A DNA stretch of 64,000 bases from Gonocerus acuteangulatus. Its lineage: Eukaryota; Arthropoda; Insecta; Hemiptera; Coreidae. Position 1 is the first letter of the stretch. Every line of letters starts with the position of its first letter. Location of the stretch: positions 5,974,962-6,038,961 of the forward strand of contig OX328126.1 in the NCBI GenBank assembly GCA_946811695.1, written 5' to 3'. The notes under the pieces are model-generated. The model was not told the DNA's origin. It ran no database searches and was given only the letters and a program-made list of their open reading frames with translations. The translations under genes were made by a program, and so were the position numbers. This document shows positions 29,301 to 44,214 of the stretch, in pieces.

Positions 29301-32300
29301 TCTTTTAGCTTTTTTCTTCTTCTTCTTCTTCTTCTTCTTGAGACTGGATGTTCGGTGGATACAAATCCCCAATCGCACTGAAAAATGCCTTTAAACGCTC
29401 TTCATATTTATGAGCGCGTTTGAAGAGAAATTCGGCTAAATATCCATCTAAATGTTCTTCTGTTTAGCATCAAAATATTTGTTTGACAATTGACTTGTTG
29501 ACAATTGAAGTTCGATAGGCGCGAATTAGAACGATAATTATAAAGGCATTAGCAAATTATTAAGGGATTTCTGATATATAATACTTTTCATGAACGAAAC
29601 AAGAAATGTGAGGAGTGTTTAATTATTTAAAAAAATGATTGTAAATAAATAACTGCTGATGAATTTCGATAATTTATGGTAAATTTCAATTAAACTTCCT
29701 TATTACGAACTTTTCCATACCCGCGCATGCGTATGTTGACAAATTTAGTTGTTTACATTAGCTCTCATAACCTGCACAACAGTGAACTTAAGTGCTTAAT
29801 AACTTCTTTCCTAGTTAAATCCGACGTTTTTTTTTATCGTATTCGTGTTTAGTGCATCAAAATACGTTATTGTGCAAAGTTTGAAAGAAATCGGTTTTGA
29901 GGGCTGGAAACTGCATTTTTACCAAAAAAACGTCGGATTTAACTAGGAAAGAAGTTATTAAGCACTTAAGTTCACTGTTATGCAGGTTATGAGAGCTAAT
30001 GTAAACAACTAAATTTGTGACGACTTTAAGGCATAAATGACGACTTGAAGGCATACATGCTATGCGTTTCCGCTCGCTACGCTCGCTCAAGAAGATAACA
30101 AAACCCCAGTCAATCCAACTCGCTAAAATTAATAGAATATAATATTAAGCACTAAAGTTAGGAAGGTTATAAAACTAGGCGTCATCAGCGTATTTGTAAA
30201 CACGCGCATGCGCAGATATGTAACATTGGGAAACAGAGAACTCTCATTTGAAATGTTCAGAAACCATTTATTCGAAAATATTGTCAATTTTAAGGGCATC
30301 GTCGCCTGTCGCTTAAGGGCATACGTGCTATGCGTTTACGCTCGCTCAAGAAGATAACAAAACCCCAGTCAATCCAACTCGTTATGATTAATAGCTCTCA
30401 TAACCTGCATAACAGTGAACTTAAGTGCTTAATAACTTCTTTCCTAATTAAATCCGACGTTTTTTTCCATCGTATTCGTGTTTAGTGCATCAAAATACGT
30501 TATTGTGCAAAATTTGAAAGAAATCGGTTTGGAGGGCTGGAAACTGCATTTTTACCAAAAAAAAATGCTTTGAAAGAGTCCCCAGATATTGTGATTTGAA
30601 GGGACACTAATCGCAGTAGAAAATCAAACTGCTCTTTCGTCATTCGAAGTAGGTTGTAAAAATCTAATCGCAGCTCCAAATCTAATAATTTGGTTGCCCC
30701 CAAATTCCTCCTGTTTTGGATTCACTCTCTCATCCACCAGCGTTTTTTCTTCTGTTTTGTAATATTTACTTGATATTCCATTAAAATATTAGCCAAAATA
30801 CTTTCTTGTAAAAGCCCCTCCATGATTTCCAAGCAAATACTGAAGTGTGATTCGTGGTCGTTTGGACGATCAAGCTATCTCACGCTTCATCCCCACTTGG
30901 ATTTTTTTGAGGCAAGAACCATGAAAGCGAGATCAAAAACAAGCACACTTTTGTATTATTGCTCTGTGAAAACATAGCTTAAAAGAGTTTTTCTTAATAT
31001 TTAACTACGTTCAACAAAATAGGTAAGAAACTAAATGCTATCTAGAGGACTAGATAAAAGCAACAGCTACACACAAAATATATCGTTGCCACAGGGAGAA
31101 ATATGTATTCTAAAAATTGCTGTTACCTCCAAAGCAATATGCACGCACAGATCTTTGCCCAAGTACGATGCTCCTTCGACAGGCTCGCCTCCTTCGCCTA
31201 TGGCTTCCTTCTCTGACAGAGCTAAAAATAAATTCACAACTTTGAATAACAGTCTTCGATTTAGAACTATTCATAATTTAATACATAGTATTAATAATAT
31301 TTTTAAGCCCAGTAGCATAATTTGCAGTACAGTTTGAAACAGGATGATCTGGGTTCACATAATTTTATCAATAATATTTTAGATTTCAGAAAATCGCAAT
31401 TTTAAACAATGTTATTTATTGAGTATGCATGTTGATAAAAAATTGGAAGACTTACCAGCAACGGTAACTTCTTTATCATCTTTTTCGACATCAGCAAATG
31501 GAGAAATGATACTGAATTGAACTCCTTGAATCTCCATTTCTGCGAATCTCAAGACTGAGTGTGCAGCAACGCCCTAAAATATAATAGTAAATTATAGAAA
31601 CTATAATAGAAAAATAACTATAATAAAATAGAAAATAATTGACTTAAAAATAGTAATATGTACGTATCTTATATAAAAATATTTTATGTAATTAAATAAA
31701 TTCATGTAAAAATTGTTTAGGATTTAATAGGCTCCTGAAGAGGTGGCCTCTAAATATGTAGGGGAATGAGTAAAATAAAGTGGTTTGAAAAGAGAATAAG
31801 AATTGGTTAAAGAAAAATTTTTGGATGACCTACTCCACAAACATCCTGATTCTTCAACCACTTCTTATCCCCCCCACCACCCCCTAGTTGTGTTTTCATT
31901 AAATCTGTAGTAATTTAATTTTATATTTTTTAATCTGATTCTGTCATATTCAAAATTATTCCTAAGAGACAAGTGTCCTGGAATAAGAATAACGTTTTTA
32001 TTTTCATTTCAGATTCCTTTTTTTTTATTTTATTTTACTTTATTTATTTGTGAGCTCCTGCAACGAAGGCGATTCGCCCTTTTCAGATTCAACAAAAAAG
32101 TTAGTAAGAGTACTCTAATCTCTTTCTTAAGGGGTTACAACATCTTGATATTCTCAAAAAATTGATTCTATTTTCACCTACTAGATGTTTATTAACGTTT
32201 TGAATATTTTATAAGCATATTCTCATAACTAATTTTTTCAAACTATATTGCAAGATCTACTCAAACAATTTTGTTACAATGTGTATTCTTTTTATTATAT

Positions 32301-33436
32301 AGGATGTCCCATATAAGCGGGCAAACCTTGAGATATCTTGCAAACCGATTAAAATATCACAAAATTACAAAGATTCCGACTAAATTTATTTGACAAAAAT
32401 TTTATTTTAGGAAGAAGTTAGTTAATATTTTAACAAGTTTAATTATAAGTAGATTACTTTAGAAATTTATAATTATGCATTTTTAAGGTAACTTACAGGA
32501 GAGGGTCCCGGACAATGTTTGCCGTTAACTCCAAGCAATAATCTGTATGCATTTGGCCTGAATACGAATGGTGTTTCCAGCGCTGTTTTGTACATCAAAT
32601 TACCGTGACCATGTCCTGGAAAAAAGAAAAAAAAATCAATTAAATATTTGTTGTATTATCTTTGAAAGACATATTAATAAATTCTTTAAATAATTGAGCT
32701 GATGAAGAACAATATAAAGTCCGATTTGCAGGAACTGTGTCATCTTAGTGCGTTTCCATTCATATTCCTAGTATCATTAGTAAAAGAATAGAAGCAGATA
32801 TTGGTAGACTTTGATCTTTCGTGAAAAATATAAAATAAAATCTCAAAGAGAAGGAAGATTTATGGCGCCGCAACAGGAAACTGACAGTATCCTAAGCGAA
32901 AATGCCCCCCCCCCCCCCCCGCCTTCTTAACCTTCGCTCTAGGAAAACACTATTATCAATATGCTTCTCATTTTCTCACCTTGTTTAACTAAAATACTCA
33001 TTTTACTGTTAAATTCAATTTTAAGAAAAACAACCAATAAAAAACAGAGACAATAACCCGTTCAAAAGAACAAAACTGACACTTTTGAAGTTTTAAGCAC
33101 TTATTTCTCCAACTGACATCGCCCCATCAAAAATGGCTTCAGAACTATTTTTGTAGAGAAATTAGAAAGTTTTTGAATGGTCACCTTCCAATATTTAATA
33201 AAATATATGAAGATTCCAAAACTTTTCATGTCTATTAATAAATTTTTTTTCTAATATATACCTCCTTAACTCCAAATATAAACAATATTTAAATATCTTA
33301 ATTTAGATGAATTTCAAACATGTAGAAAATATTTCAAATGAGTCTAACGATTCCAAGTCGTTCCGGTAGGCGGATTTTCCTGGTTAACTTCAATTGATAT
33401 TTCATCAAAATCGGTCTATTTTTGGCAAACCGACAA

Positions 33437-33488
<52 letters not shown>

Positions 33489-36400
33489 CACAAATTTGAA
33501 CCACCATTATTTTTAAGATTTATGGGTTCTTAAACATGAAATTTTCTAGTAGGCACTTCAGGATTGCGTCTTAAGGTCATTCTCATAAGCGGAGTTCCTC
33601 CTTATAGAGGGAGGGAGGAAACGTACTAAAACGTCTGACCTTAGCGTGTTTCAATTCCGTTCTTATAGATTTGGAAAGCTCGGAATATATATAGTTAATA
33701 TTCTCTGAAAAATTTAAAACCTGCTCCATTGACATCTAGAAGAAAAATGGTCTCATTATGCACAGAAAACTTACATTATTAATTTTGTATTATTGACAAA
33801 TTTATTTTACTCCTAAAAGCTTTTTAAAAAACAACAACCAATAAAGAACAGTGGAAAATAGACAAGGACCCTAATGCTATACAAAATTTTACAATATCTA
33901 TAGATAACATTTAAATAATAAAGTTTATTATAATGGATATCTTGATCAGAATATTGATATTTATATTTAAAATATATTACAAAATCATGGGAAAGTTTTG
34001 GAGGAAAAATGGTAAAATCACGAAAGAGCACCAACAAATATTCTATAAGATTATTAAAGGAATAATAAAAGTTTTCCTCCAAAGCTAAAAGAAAATAAAG
34101 AAAAAGATGGAAGCTGGATAGCTCTGCAGTGTTTTTTATTTTTTTAAAGAAATTCTTAAAATAAATTAATGTAAGATTAAATTAATACCTGATTCTCTCT
34201 TGAAATAGTTATAAAGAATCTTGAGCTTGTCTACAATTGTCTCGTTGTATTGTATTGGCCTCTCGTCGAACCATAGAGAACTCGAAGCTGGGTCGTGGGC
34301 ACACTCTCCTTCGGCATTCGTGAAGAAAGAAGCATAAGGATTCCTTGGACTTCCGCCTCCAACGACGAATACACGAACATCACTTTAAATAATAAATACA
34401 TTTTTCTTAAGTAGTTATAATATTTATACATATATTTTTAAGATATTTATGGACTACTGGTAATGAACATAATTTTATTAAGGGAGAAAAGAAATTAAAA
34501 GAAGGGTGTTTAGAATTCTAGGGACGTTCTATGCATTTTTTTTTACGCTAATAGAAGATTTTTTTTTTCTTTTGTTTAATAATTAATAACCAGTTCTATG
34601 TTTTAATTTTTTTTAACAGAATTTTGTGTAATTTTAACGCATGATATACAAATGAGTTAACCTTCAAACTTTGGGCTTAATTGTTTTCTGATGTTAAACA
34701 TTTATTTTGTAGGCGAGGGAGGTTGAGAGTCTAATAGCACTTCGAAATTCAGCGTATTGAGTGGTAACAGGCACAGCCCTATAGTTTCTTAACATTATTG
34801 TTTGTATTCTGGCTTGGATTTAAGAAAAAAATATTAAAAAAGTCCAACTCTTTAACTTTGTGTGATCTTAGCATGTTTCAAAATAAAACTTGTTTCAGGA
34901 GTGATTGTGAAAGCTGAGTAGAAATTCTTTATAATTCACCATCCTTAGAACAAAATTAAAACTTCGAAAATTATAAGCACCATTTTCTCTGAAAGAGGTG
35001 GTCCACTTATCATGATTAGACAAGTGTCTTCAGGATATTCAAGAAAATGTTTGTTTTTATTATTATTTTCAATTATTTTCTTTTATTTTTTTTAAATAGA
35101 TACTCTACTACAAACATAAGAAAAAATTATGTATCCTATGTTGCATGAATGTCAAACATGTGAAAATGTTTTCAACTCAATCCATCATTTTGAAGAATAG
35201 GAAACCAATTTATTATTTTCCACATTTTTTAAAAAAACAGTTAAAGATATCGCCTTGAAACTGACTTTATTTTATTTGCTTGCCAAAATACTTATAAATA
35301 GCATACCTGGAAGCCTATTAATGTGAAAATGCTAAACATTTTTTTGTCAGAATTTGGCCAAGAAAATAGTGTTCCGGTGGACGTATTATGCTAATTAAAG
35401 AAGCAGTACTATTTTATTGTTTTAGGCAACGTATTTTTGTGGCCAATTTAATCAACATCAGAACATTGAGCATACATTGACAAATATATGTTTGTTTTGT
35501 CACAAGATTCTGTGGGTCTTGTCCGTTCCAAAGAGGTCATCGGTTCGACATCATAAGAGAGTTTTCCTTCATATAAGAAGGGAGTAAATGTTCGAAAATT
35601 ATTTTGTATAGGATGTTTGTTATGACATTAGCACAGTTTGAGAATTACTTCTCTGAGGTTTTCGGTTAAAACATTGATACGGATTTTCATTTACAACAGC
35701 AGAGAATATATGCATTCATTAAATGTTGCTTGAAAGTGAAAAAACTTACTTCACTCCTGCTTTGGCAAGTTCACTCTTCACGCTTGCTACGAGTGGACTA
35801 GCAATTTGCTTGTAATTAAATTCGTTGTCTTTCAGCAATTCTGCCACAATTACGATATCAGCTGCCTTCCCTTGAGTTACGGTTTCAGTGTCGCCTGCCT
35901 TAACCGTTTTTCCATTTATATCACATGTAGCTGAAAATAAAAAGTTTATAAATAACAGAATACTTGATAAAATATAGAATAATTTATTGTACTTTTGAAT
36001 GAAAATGATTGAATGAAGGAGTAAATAAACGTTTTAGTCTGTGACATTTCAGTCAAAAATGTAGTAATTAATTTACTAAAATCTAACTTAAATAATGAAA
36101 TTGCATAACTTAACTAGTAAAATTATAAAATGACTCAACATATTTAACTTGAGAGGGAACAAATGTGGAGGGATTGTGAAATACGAGAGAATGGAGGGGA
36201 TGAGTTAAAGAGAAGAAATTATTAAACTACATAAAGCGGGAAATAGAAAAAAATATAGTAAATATTTCCATATATATACAGAACAAAATAGTGCAAGGGA
36301 AAATAAAAAACAAAACAAATAAATCCATAACCAAAAAAAGTTTGCTATACTTTTATTTTTATTTACTTACCACATACGTCAGGAAGTTCTGCGACAATAA

Positions 36401-37534
36401 CTCCATGTTTTCGGCAGAGATGGACATAACCTTTAGCAGCAAGGCATGCTCCTGCTGTCTTAGTGTTTGCAGCAAGGTGGTCACAAGCGTCACGGAAAGG
36501 TGCTGGGTCAACAAATGGACGACACATGCTGTTGGGGGAAATTCAATTATGTTGAATCATCTTTAGAGCATAATATTCATTAAAAATACTATTTCAATAC
36601 AATTTATTCCTATTTTTTTTTTTTTTTTTTTAAAGAAAATATTATTACTTAGTTTGGATCAATAATGCAAGAAAAAACAATATGCAGAGTATCAATTGGG
36701 GGAACTTTACCATCAGTTGTGAAACAGTTCTAATTTTAACACATATGATAATCCAGGAACTTGGAAGAGAAAGGGCAAATCTGAAAAATCAATTTTGTTT
36801 TTCTAAGTCAGAAATATGTAGCAGAAAATTGTCTTTAGCTCTCTCACAGTGTCAAGTTAAAGTGAATAGCACCATCATTTATTAAAACATGCAATGTCCG
36901 TTTTTAAGGGTGAATACCGGGTCTGAAACTCACCTCCTAGCACTTGTCTAAATTATAATTAAAACATTGAATTCCATTTGCATACTTTTTCAATCAGGTT
37001 TATAAATCAGCTTACTCTACAGATAGACATTCACCCTTGCTATCTAGAACTTTGATTCAGATTTCCCAACATCCGGATTTCAAGAATCGTCCTTCCTCTT
37101 CCAAGGTCCTGAATTGAGCAAATTGACAACAACTTTTGGCCACTTCCTAATATAATATTACTATTTTGAAATTTACCCAAAGTTAATTTCTATGAAAAGC
37201 AAAATACCTGACAAATATTACTTACTGGACAACAGGCTCGTCGGAGAAAATGCGTGTGCATTCTTGATTTCTTGTATGTTTATGACCAACAGGCGATTGA
37301 CTACCGCATGATCCATCCAATTTCCAATTATTGGCGAGTTCACTGGTTGTTTGAACAATCTGAAACAGGAAAATATTTATGCAAATGGTTTAAGAAAATC
37401 TCAACTTTATGAATCAATATAATCAGATTCTCTTTTTTTCTATTTTTGTGAAGTTTTTTTTTTTTTTTTTTTATAAAAAAGAATATTTAAATGTATAAAC
37501 GCATAGGGTTCTAAAAGCCAAATAATTGAAAAGC

Positions 37535-37565
<31 letters not shown>

Positions 37566-39016
37566 CTTTTTTTGAGTACAAGTTCCTTCCAAATCAAAGC
37601 AATAGTTTGTATAACATGAAAGCTCTTTCTGTATGCAGGTATCAATACCTGCTTTCTGTTCAAATTCTGTTTTATCCCAAAATAAAAAAATGAATTAAAC
37701 TAACAAATACCAATTTTCTTTATACTGTTTAAAGTCTGCAAAAAAAATAAATTGTATTGTTAATTCAATTGAACTGAAATTCCGAAATAATTTCATTTTC
37801 AATTTTTATAATTCTTCAAGGATGAATACAATATAAAAACCATCAGCATGTTTAATCAAAGAGTTAGAGACATTGTTTCAATTTTAGTATATGAACTGCC
37901 TAAGAGAGTAGAATTAGTTATTTAAAAAATCTTCAAAGGGATGCTTGAGAATTTTTAAAAATAAATTGAATATTTATGAATCTCAATCAAGCAAAGGAGA
38001 AGAGAGCCAATACCTTTCCTTCGGGTGTCAGACGTTCATCATATTTTTCACCATTAAGGTTCCCAAGAAGACCTCGAAGTTTTCCGAAATAAAATCCATC
38101 GACTTCAATGGCACAAGAGACTAATTTGTCTGAGCATTGTACCAAAACTCCTGCCTGACTCCAAATTCCAAAACTGTATGTGTTTTTCCATACTTTGAGA
38201 TCTCCGGCCATTGCTGGTAGAGCAGACTGTTTTCCGTTCACTAGAGCCTAGGAATGCAATATAATTGTATTTGTGATACAGTTCAAAGAAATTAATGAAA
38301 TCTTTAAATGACTAAATACATCACTAACCAAACTAGCATAAAATACATGCGTCTAAATATCTCACTTCTACAGTTATTTGAAGTTCAGGAACTCCCTCGA
38401 TTTAAAATAAGCAATAGCTAACTATATTAATTTTAATTATATTATAATAATTACTAAAATTTCAAATTTAAAAAAATATACAAATAATTTATATGTTTTT
38501 TTTTTGTATAAAAATTTTTCTAATGTTTGTAATACACATATTTTCTTTTATTCTACATGTTGTAGTATTTTTTCATTCTCTAAGATCCTAAAATTTAGGA
38601 AGTGAAATACATGTTCCCTTCTTTTCTTATTTTTTTTTTTTTTGTGCCAAGACATGTACATGGAATTTTTTTTTTCTCAGAAGGCTGCTTTGGTAAATAG
38701 ATAAATAAAATGCGATAAATAAATGCGGGGGGAACATATATGCATATAAAGAAACTTACATTGCCTGATGCTGTAATTTCAATGGAGTCTTTCTGAGAGG
38801 AGAAAGTAAGAGATTTCAATGCGCCGTTTGCAATTTGTCCAACTATCGAGAAGTTCCTATCTTTGTAGTCTTCTGCCAATATGTACGAGCATGATGCTGG
38901 CACGCCCAAGTGTACTCCATCAAAAGTGATAATCTCAGTTCCACCAAGTACAAAGCCTTGTCCTGAAAATTTTAAAAGTGAGTTGTTTCTTGTGTTTTAA
39001 GGGCTAAAAACTACTC

Positions 39017-39080
<64 letters not shown>

Positions 39081-39635
39081 GTGTGTGTATATATATATGT
39101 ATACACACACACAGGCAAGAATTTATGTCTCAACAATCAAATTTACAGCAATTACGATTGCACTTATAATATTTGTTTTTAGTAGAACATTATAGATACA
39201 AGACACACTATTCAAACAGTCCTTCCAGAACGTTTGAAAAATTCTTAATTGAGTATACAATCAATTAAAAATGTTTAATTTAATAACTCATTACCTTTGA
39301 ATGGAGGTATATTTCCAATAGGATCCAAATATATTTTAAGTCCCGAAGTAAACTCCTCTATGCTGGGTAGGAAATCTTTAGATGTCAGGAGGTTGACGAT
39401 GCTTAATCTAATTCCTCCTGTTCCAAAGCCTCGGAGGAAATTAACCAGGGGAATTGATTTCTATTGAGAAAGAAAATTAAAAATTATGAAAAAATTACAA
39501 AATTAAATTAAAAACAGCTTTGTTGTTTTTCCATTTCCATTCACAATTATCCCTTTATAAATTAAATCAAGTTTTAAAAAATTTTACAATTTTCTACTTG
39601 GTACTTTAGCTGACAGGTTTATATCAATCTAATCA

Positions 39636-39681
<46 letters not shown>

Positions 39682-40328
39682 CACTTGTCTGTCTGTTTTT
39701 CTGTTTGTTTGTTCCTTATACAAATCCACACCGTTTGACCGTTTTTGACCAAACTTGGAATAATGGTAGGTCTTGATACGAGAAATCTCCTAGGCTAGGT
39801 CAAAAAATTCTACCAGCTGTCTGTCTGTATGTTTGTCCCTTATACAAATCCATACCGTTCATCCGATTTTGACTAAACTCGGTACACATGTAGATCTTAA
39901 TCTGGGGAGAGTCGTAGGCTAAGTCAAAAACGTCTACCAGCTGTCTGTCTGTATGTTTGTCCCTTATACAAATCCACACCGTTCGTCCGATTTTGACTAA
40001 ACTCGGTACACATGTAGATCTTAATCTGGGGAGTGTCGTAGGCTAAGTCAAAAACGTCTACCAGATGTCTGTCTGTATGTTGTTGTTTTTTTTATAAAAA
40101 CCCACACCGTTAGACCGATTTTTACCAAACTTGGCATACATGTATGTCTTGATATGGGGGGTGTTATAGGTTATGTCAAAGTCGTCTAGGACTCAGAGTT
40201 GGGAGGTCACAGTTTCGAAACAGTTACACGTGTTATTAGATTTTAATAATACTTATTTGGTTTCTAATTTATTTAGGCTTTTCTATATGTAGAAAGTAGG
40301 TGTAGCATGGCACGCCGGGTAACAGCTA

Positions 40329-40373
<45 letters not shown>

Positions 40374-43300
40374 TATAAATCACGTGTCAGTTTGTTCCTT
40401 ATACAAATCCACACCGTTTGACTGACTTTTACCAAACTTGGCACACAGATAGGTCTTGATCCGCGAATTTCGTAGGCTAGGTCAGAAACGTATACAAGCT
40501 GTCTGTCTGTATGTATGTTCCTTATACAAATCCACATCGTTTGACCAAACTTGGCACATAGGTAGATCTTTACGGGGGGAGAGTCATAGGCTTATACCTA
40601 CGACACCTATACACCTTATATATACACTGATATAAAATAGAGCTATATATAGCATTTAGCAAAAATGGGATCTTTTCAATTATTTTAGTTATACTATTTA
40701 TTAAAGTTACTGCGGATGAAAATGTATATCCCCCCAGAATATACAGTGACAAAAACTTCGCCAAGGTTATCCTGCTGTCTATTATCACTCCTGACTTTGT
40801 CATGAGCTCCATAATAAAATATAGATCTAATTAAATGGAGTAGATAGAGTAAGTTCGTATATTTTTAAATTATATTTAAGAATAAAATTTACTTTCTTAT
40901 TTGATTAATTTTATTGTATGAAATTTACTATTTGGATTAAAACATTTTAATTTCGAGTAAGAAACTCAAAAATAGGAACTAATTTTGCAAGAGTGCCTTG
41001 AGAATCAAAATTGGGTGGATTTTTAATTAGGTTCTTCCTGTACACTTGATTGTCCAGAAGAGAAAAAATACTGTTTCTTTACAAACTTTTTCAATTGATA
41101 TTCTAGAAACATTTTCCAATTATCGTTTAATGCTAAAAAGAACAGCAAAGTTCGATGTGAATACAAAAATTTACTGTAAGTACTTACAACTGGAACTGGT
41201 TTTAATAGTCCTGTTTGCGGAGCATTTTGAGCAACCAATGCTATTAACGATTTGACTGCAGCTACAAACTCCTTGTATAGTTTTTTGAATACTTCATCCT
41301 TATTTTTAATTTCTTCACGTTTTAGAATCTGTAATAAACAAATTAGTAATAATTAAGAGTGATATTAAATATTCACACTAAGTAATTAAAATTGGCTGAA
41401 GTGAAATAACTATAAAAATGATTTTGTTGTATTTTTCAAGAAGAGAAATATTCACTCCCTCTTTTATTTTTTTCATTCCATTGCAAACTGTTAGTTTCAT
41501 TATTGAACACATCTACTAATAAGCTTAAGAGAAATTATGAAACACATCAAGTAAATATAAATAATGCAGAGAAAATTAAGTTTTGTTTCTCCAAGTCTGT
41601 CATGTAGGATCTGCATAACTAAGCACATTTCTCAGCCCGGAGGAAACCCACATTCCTTAAGAATTGGATTAAAATAGCCTAAATAAAAACAAAAATTTGT
41701 CAATATTTTTTATGTGTCTCTTGTCTGTGTTTGCCAGAATCCCAATATGGAAACATCTCTGTCTTTAACTGATTGCTGATGAGGAAAAATCACTCTGTTC
41801 GTTTGCAAGATGCCATATAAGGGCTTATCAGTTTGTAGGTATCTGGCCACTGTGAAGGAAGTGTCTGTCTGTTTTTACACAACCTATATGGAAGAAACCC
41901 CTCAATGTGCTTCTCCATGAAGAAAGCATTTTCTATCCCACATTCTGTTTATGTGCATTGTAGATTTTTTTTTTTTTTTTTTTTTCAAGATTGATAAGTC
42001 AGGCCATTGGAGCATTTTGCAGGACGTCTTTTGAACTGTGGAATTATTTGAAACGCTGATCTGCCTAAATAAGGTAAATTGTTTAATCTTTATAATTATG
42101 TTTTTTTTCTTTGCCAACAGTTTCAATTTAAATTTCATACCTCCACACTGCAATACAGTTTAAATATAATCAAATTTTAATTAGTCTGAACTTGTTAAGA
42201 CCCTGCGATCCAAAGGATTAAGTGTGAGGACACGTTTTCAAATGAAAACAGATAATTTAGTTTGCCCACTTATTTTACAATTAAAAATAAAAATTAATAA
42301 TTGTATTACCCTTTTGGTACCCAACGTGGTGATTCATTTTAAAACTATATATAGTTTTAAAATGAATTACCACGTTGGGCACCAAAAGGGTAATACAATT
42401 ATTAATTTTTAAGTCCGACTCGCAGGAACTGCATCATCTTAGCGCGGTTCCGTTCATGTCCCTAGTGTCATTTGAAAAGCTTAGAAAAGAAATAAACTTC
42501 TTTTTTTTATATATCTTGTGAAAATTGTCAAAATCCTCTCGGACATCTCGAATAAAAGTGATATTAAGGCATCAGGGAAACTGACAGAAGCTAACTTACA
42601 CAGAAGCGGAAATTACACAATCCGGCTCTCATTCTAAAGCAAAGCTCTATAAATATTCTATATATACCTGAACATGCTTCTCATTAACTAGCCTTGTTTT
42701 ATTGAAAAAAAAAATCCAATCAAAATAACAGCAATCAATTAAAAAATAAGGCATACAACATAACTATTAATTAATAACTGAGGTAAAAAGAGACAAAAAA
42801 AGAGGAACTACTTCATGAGCTTGTTTGATTTTAATATTATCAAATGTCAAGCACGTCATTTTGCGAGCTTTATGGTTCTAACGGTACTGAGACCTTAGAA
42901 AGAGGAGCAGGTACACGGCTATGGACCCATCGGCAAGCCACCGGCGTAGTCTCGCATATTATGTTTAATACAAGTAAAGGAAATTCTGGAATTACAGTTT
43001 CTCAGAAATGGTTAATCTAATGAAAAAAAGTGTGACAAGTTTTGTACATAATTGCACGATCTGCAATTTTTGTCTGAACTATTTTTATCATACTGAAAAA
43101 TCCTAAAAACCTTTTTTTGCAAACTTTGAACTCGAATAAAATTGTTCATGGAATCGATAAGGGCTTTTCCCAATTCCCTTATAATGTTGTCCCTAACTTT
43201 CAAGCAAATTTTCAGGTTGCTAGGAATTTATGCGAAGGTACTCATATTTTTCTAACTCATCCATTTCTAACAACTGAAAATTGGTTCTCATTTTAACTAT

Positions 43301-44168
43301 CCTGTTTTAAACACAATTACATTTACCTAATATAAGAATTACAAAAATAAAAAGCAATAAAAAAATAAGGGAAAGAGACAAAAATTTCAAAAACCTGTTC
43401 AAAAGAACAAAACAAACGTATTTGAAGTTTTAAGCACTTATTTCTCCGATTTACATCACCTAATCAAAAATAGTTTCAAAATCTTTTTTGTAGAGAATTT
43501 AGTAAGCTTTCAAATAGTTTCTATCCACTTACCACAATTTCCCAACCGTGTTCGAGATATTAAGGAAATAAGCGAAGCTCCCAAAACTTTTCATGTCTCT
43601 TAATAAAATATTTTATTCTAATCCTTCCTTAACTCCAAACCTAACCAAAATTTAAACATCTTTGTTTATATCCATTTTAAACATGCAGAAACCACCGTCA
43701 TTTTCGGTCTCTAGGGGTTCTGAAACGCAAAATTCTCTAGTCGGCACTTCCGGATTGTTTCATGAGATCAACCTTATAAGCAGGGTTCCTCCCTATAAAG
43801 GGAGGGAGGAACCACGCTAAAAGGGTGTATTTTGATATCTAGTTGGTAGGATTGATGAAAATTTGAAGAAGCATGTCAAAAATTCCTTCACGAGAGCAAA
43901 CTCAATAGATACATTCCTTCGGAAATGCTAAAATTTAAATGATAGTATATGTATTATAATTATTCTACCTTTTCCAACACTGAAGATGCAGAATTGACAA
44001 ACTGTGATGCTTCATTTGTTGGCATAAGCTGATTCAACTGCTCGACCAATTCATGCAAGAGGTTCAAAATTTCTTCAGGGATCTTGAAGTCTTTCAGCTG
44101 CAATTAATAAATTAAATATAAATTATTTCTTACTTTATATCGGTTATTATGGAAAATGTTGTTTCTCT

Positions 44169-44214
<46 letters not shown>

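Larger units (their letters stand above)
28484..30556. mobile_element. Merlin-like MITE, outer copy (interrupted by the inner copy)
   Basis: Ends GGTAAAAATGCAGTTTCCAG and its reverse complement. The flanks are A-runs of at least 8, consistent with an 8 bp A8 duplication. The element proper is 28484-28581 plus 29932-30556. Its inner boundary carries GCGCATGCGC and the common block CCCCAGTCAATCCAACTCG. The termini and 8 bp duplications link it to the Merlin group. It has no coding capacity. Confidence 0.8.

Noticed and set aside
28877..29381. Open frames of about 140 codons on both strands
   Set aside because: Produced by the MITE's internal palindrome; the peptides on the two strands share the same stretch because the DNA is self-complementary.
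39686..40600. CRISPR-like array suggested by regularly spaced repeats
   Set aside because: Units are contiguous, about 125 bp, with no unique spacers, and lie in a eukaryotic Helitron-type repeat.
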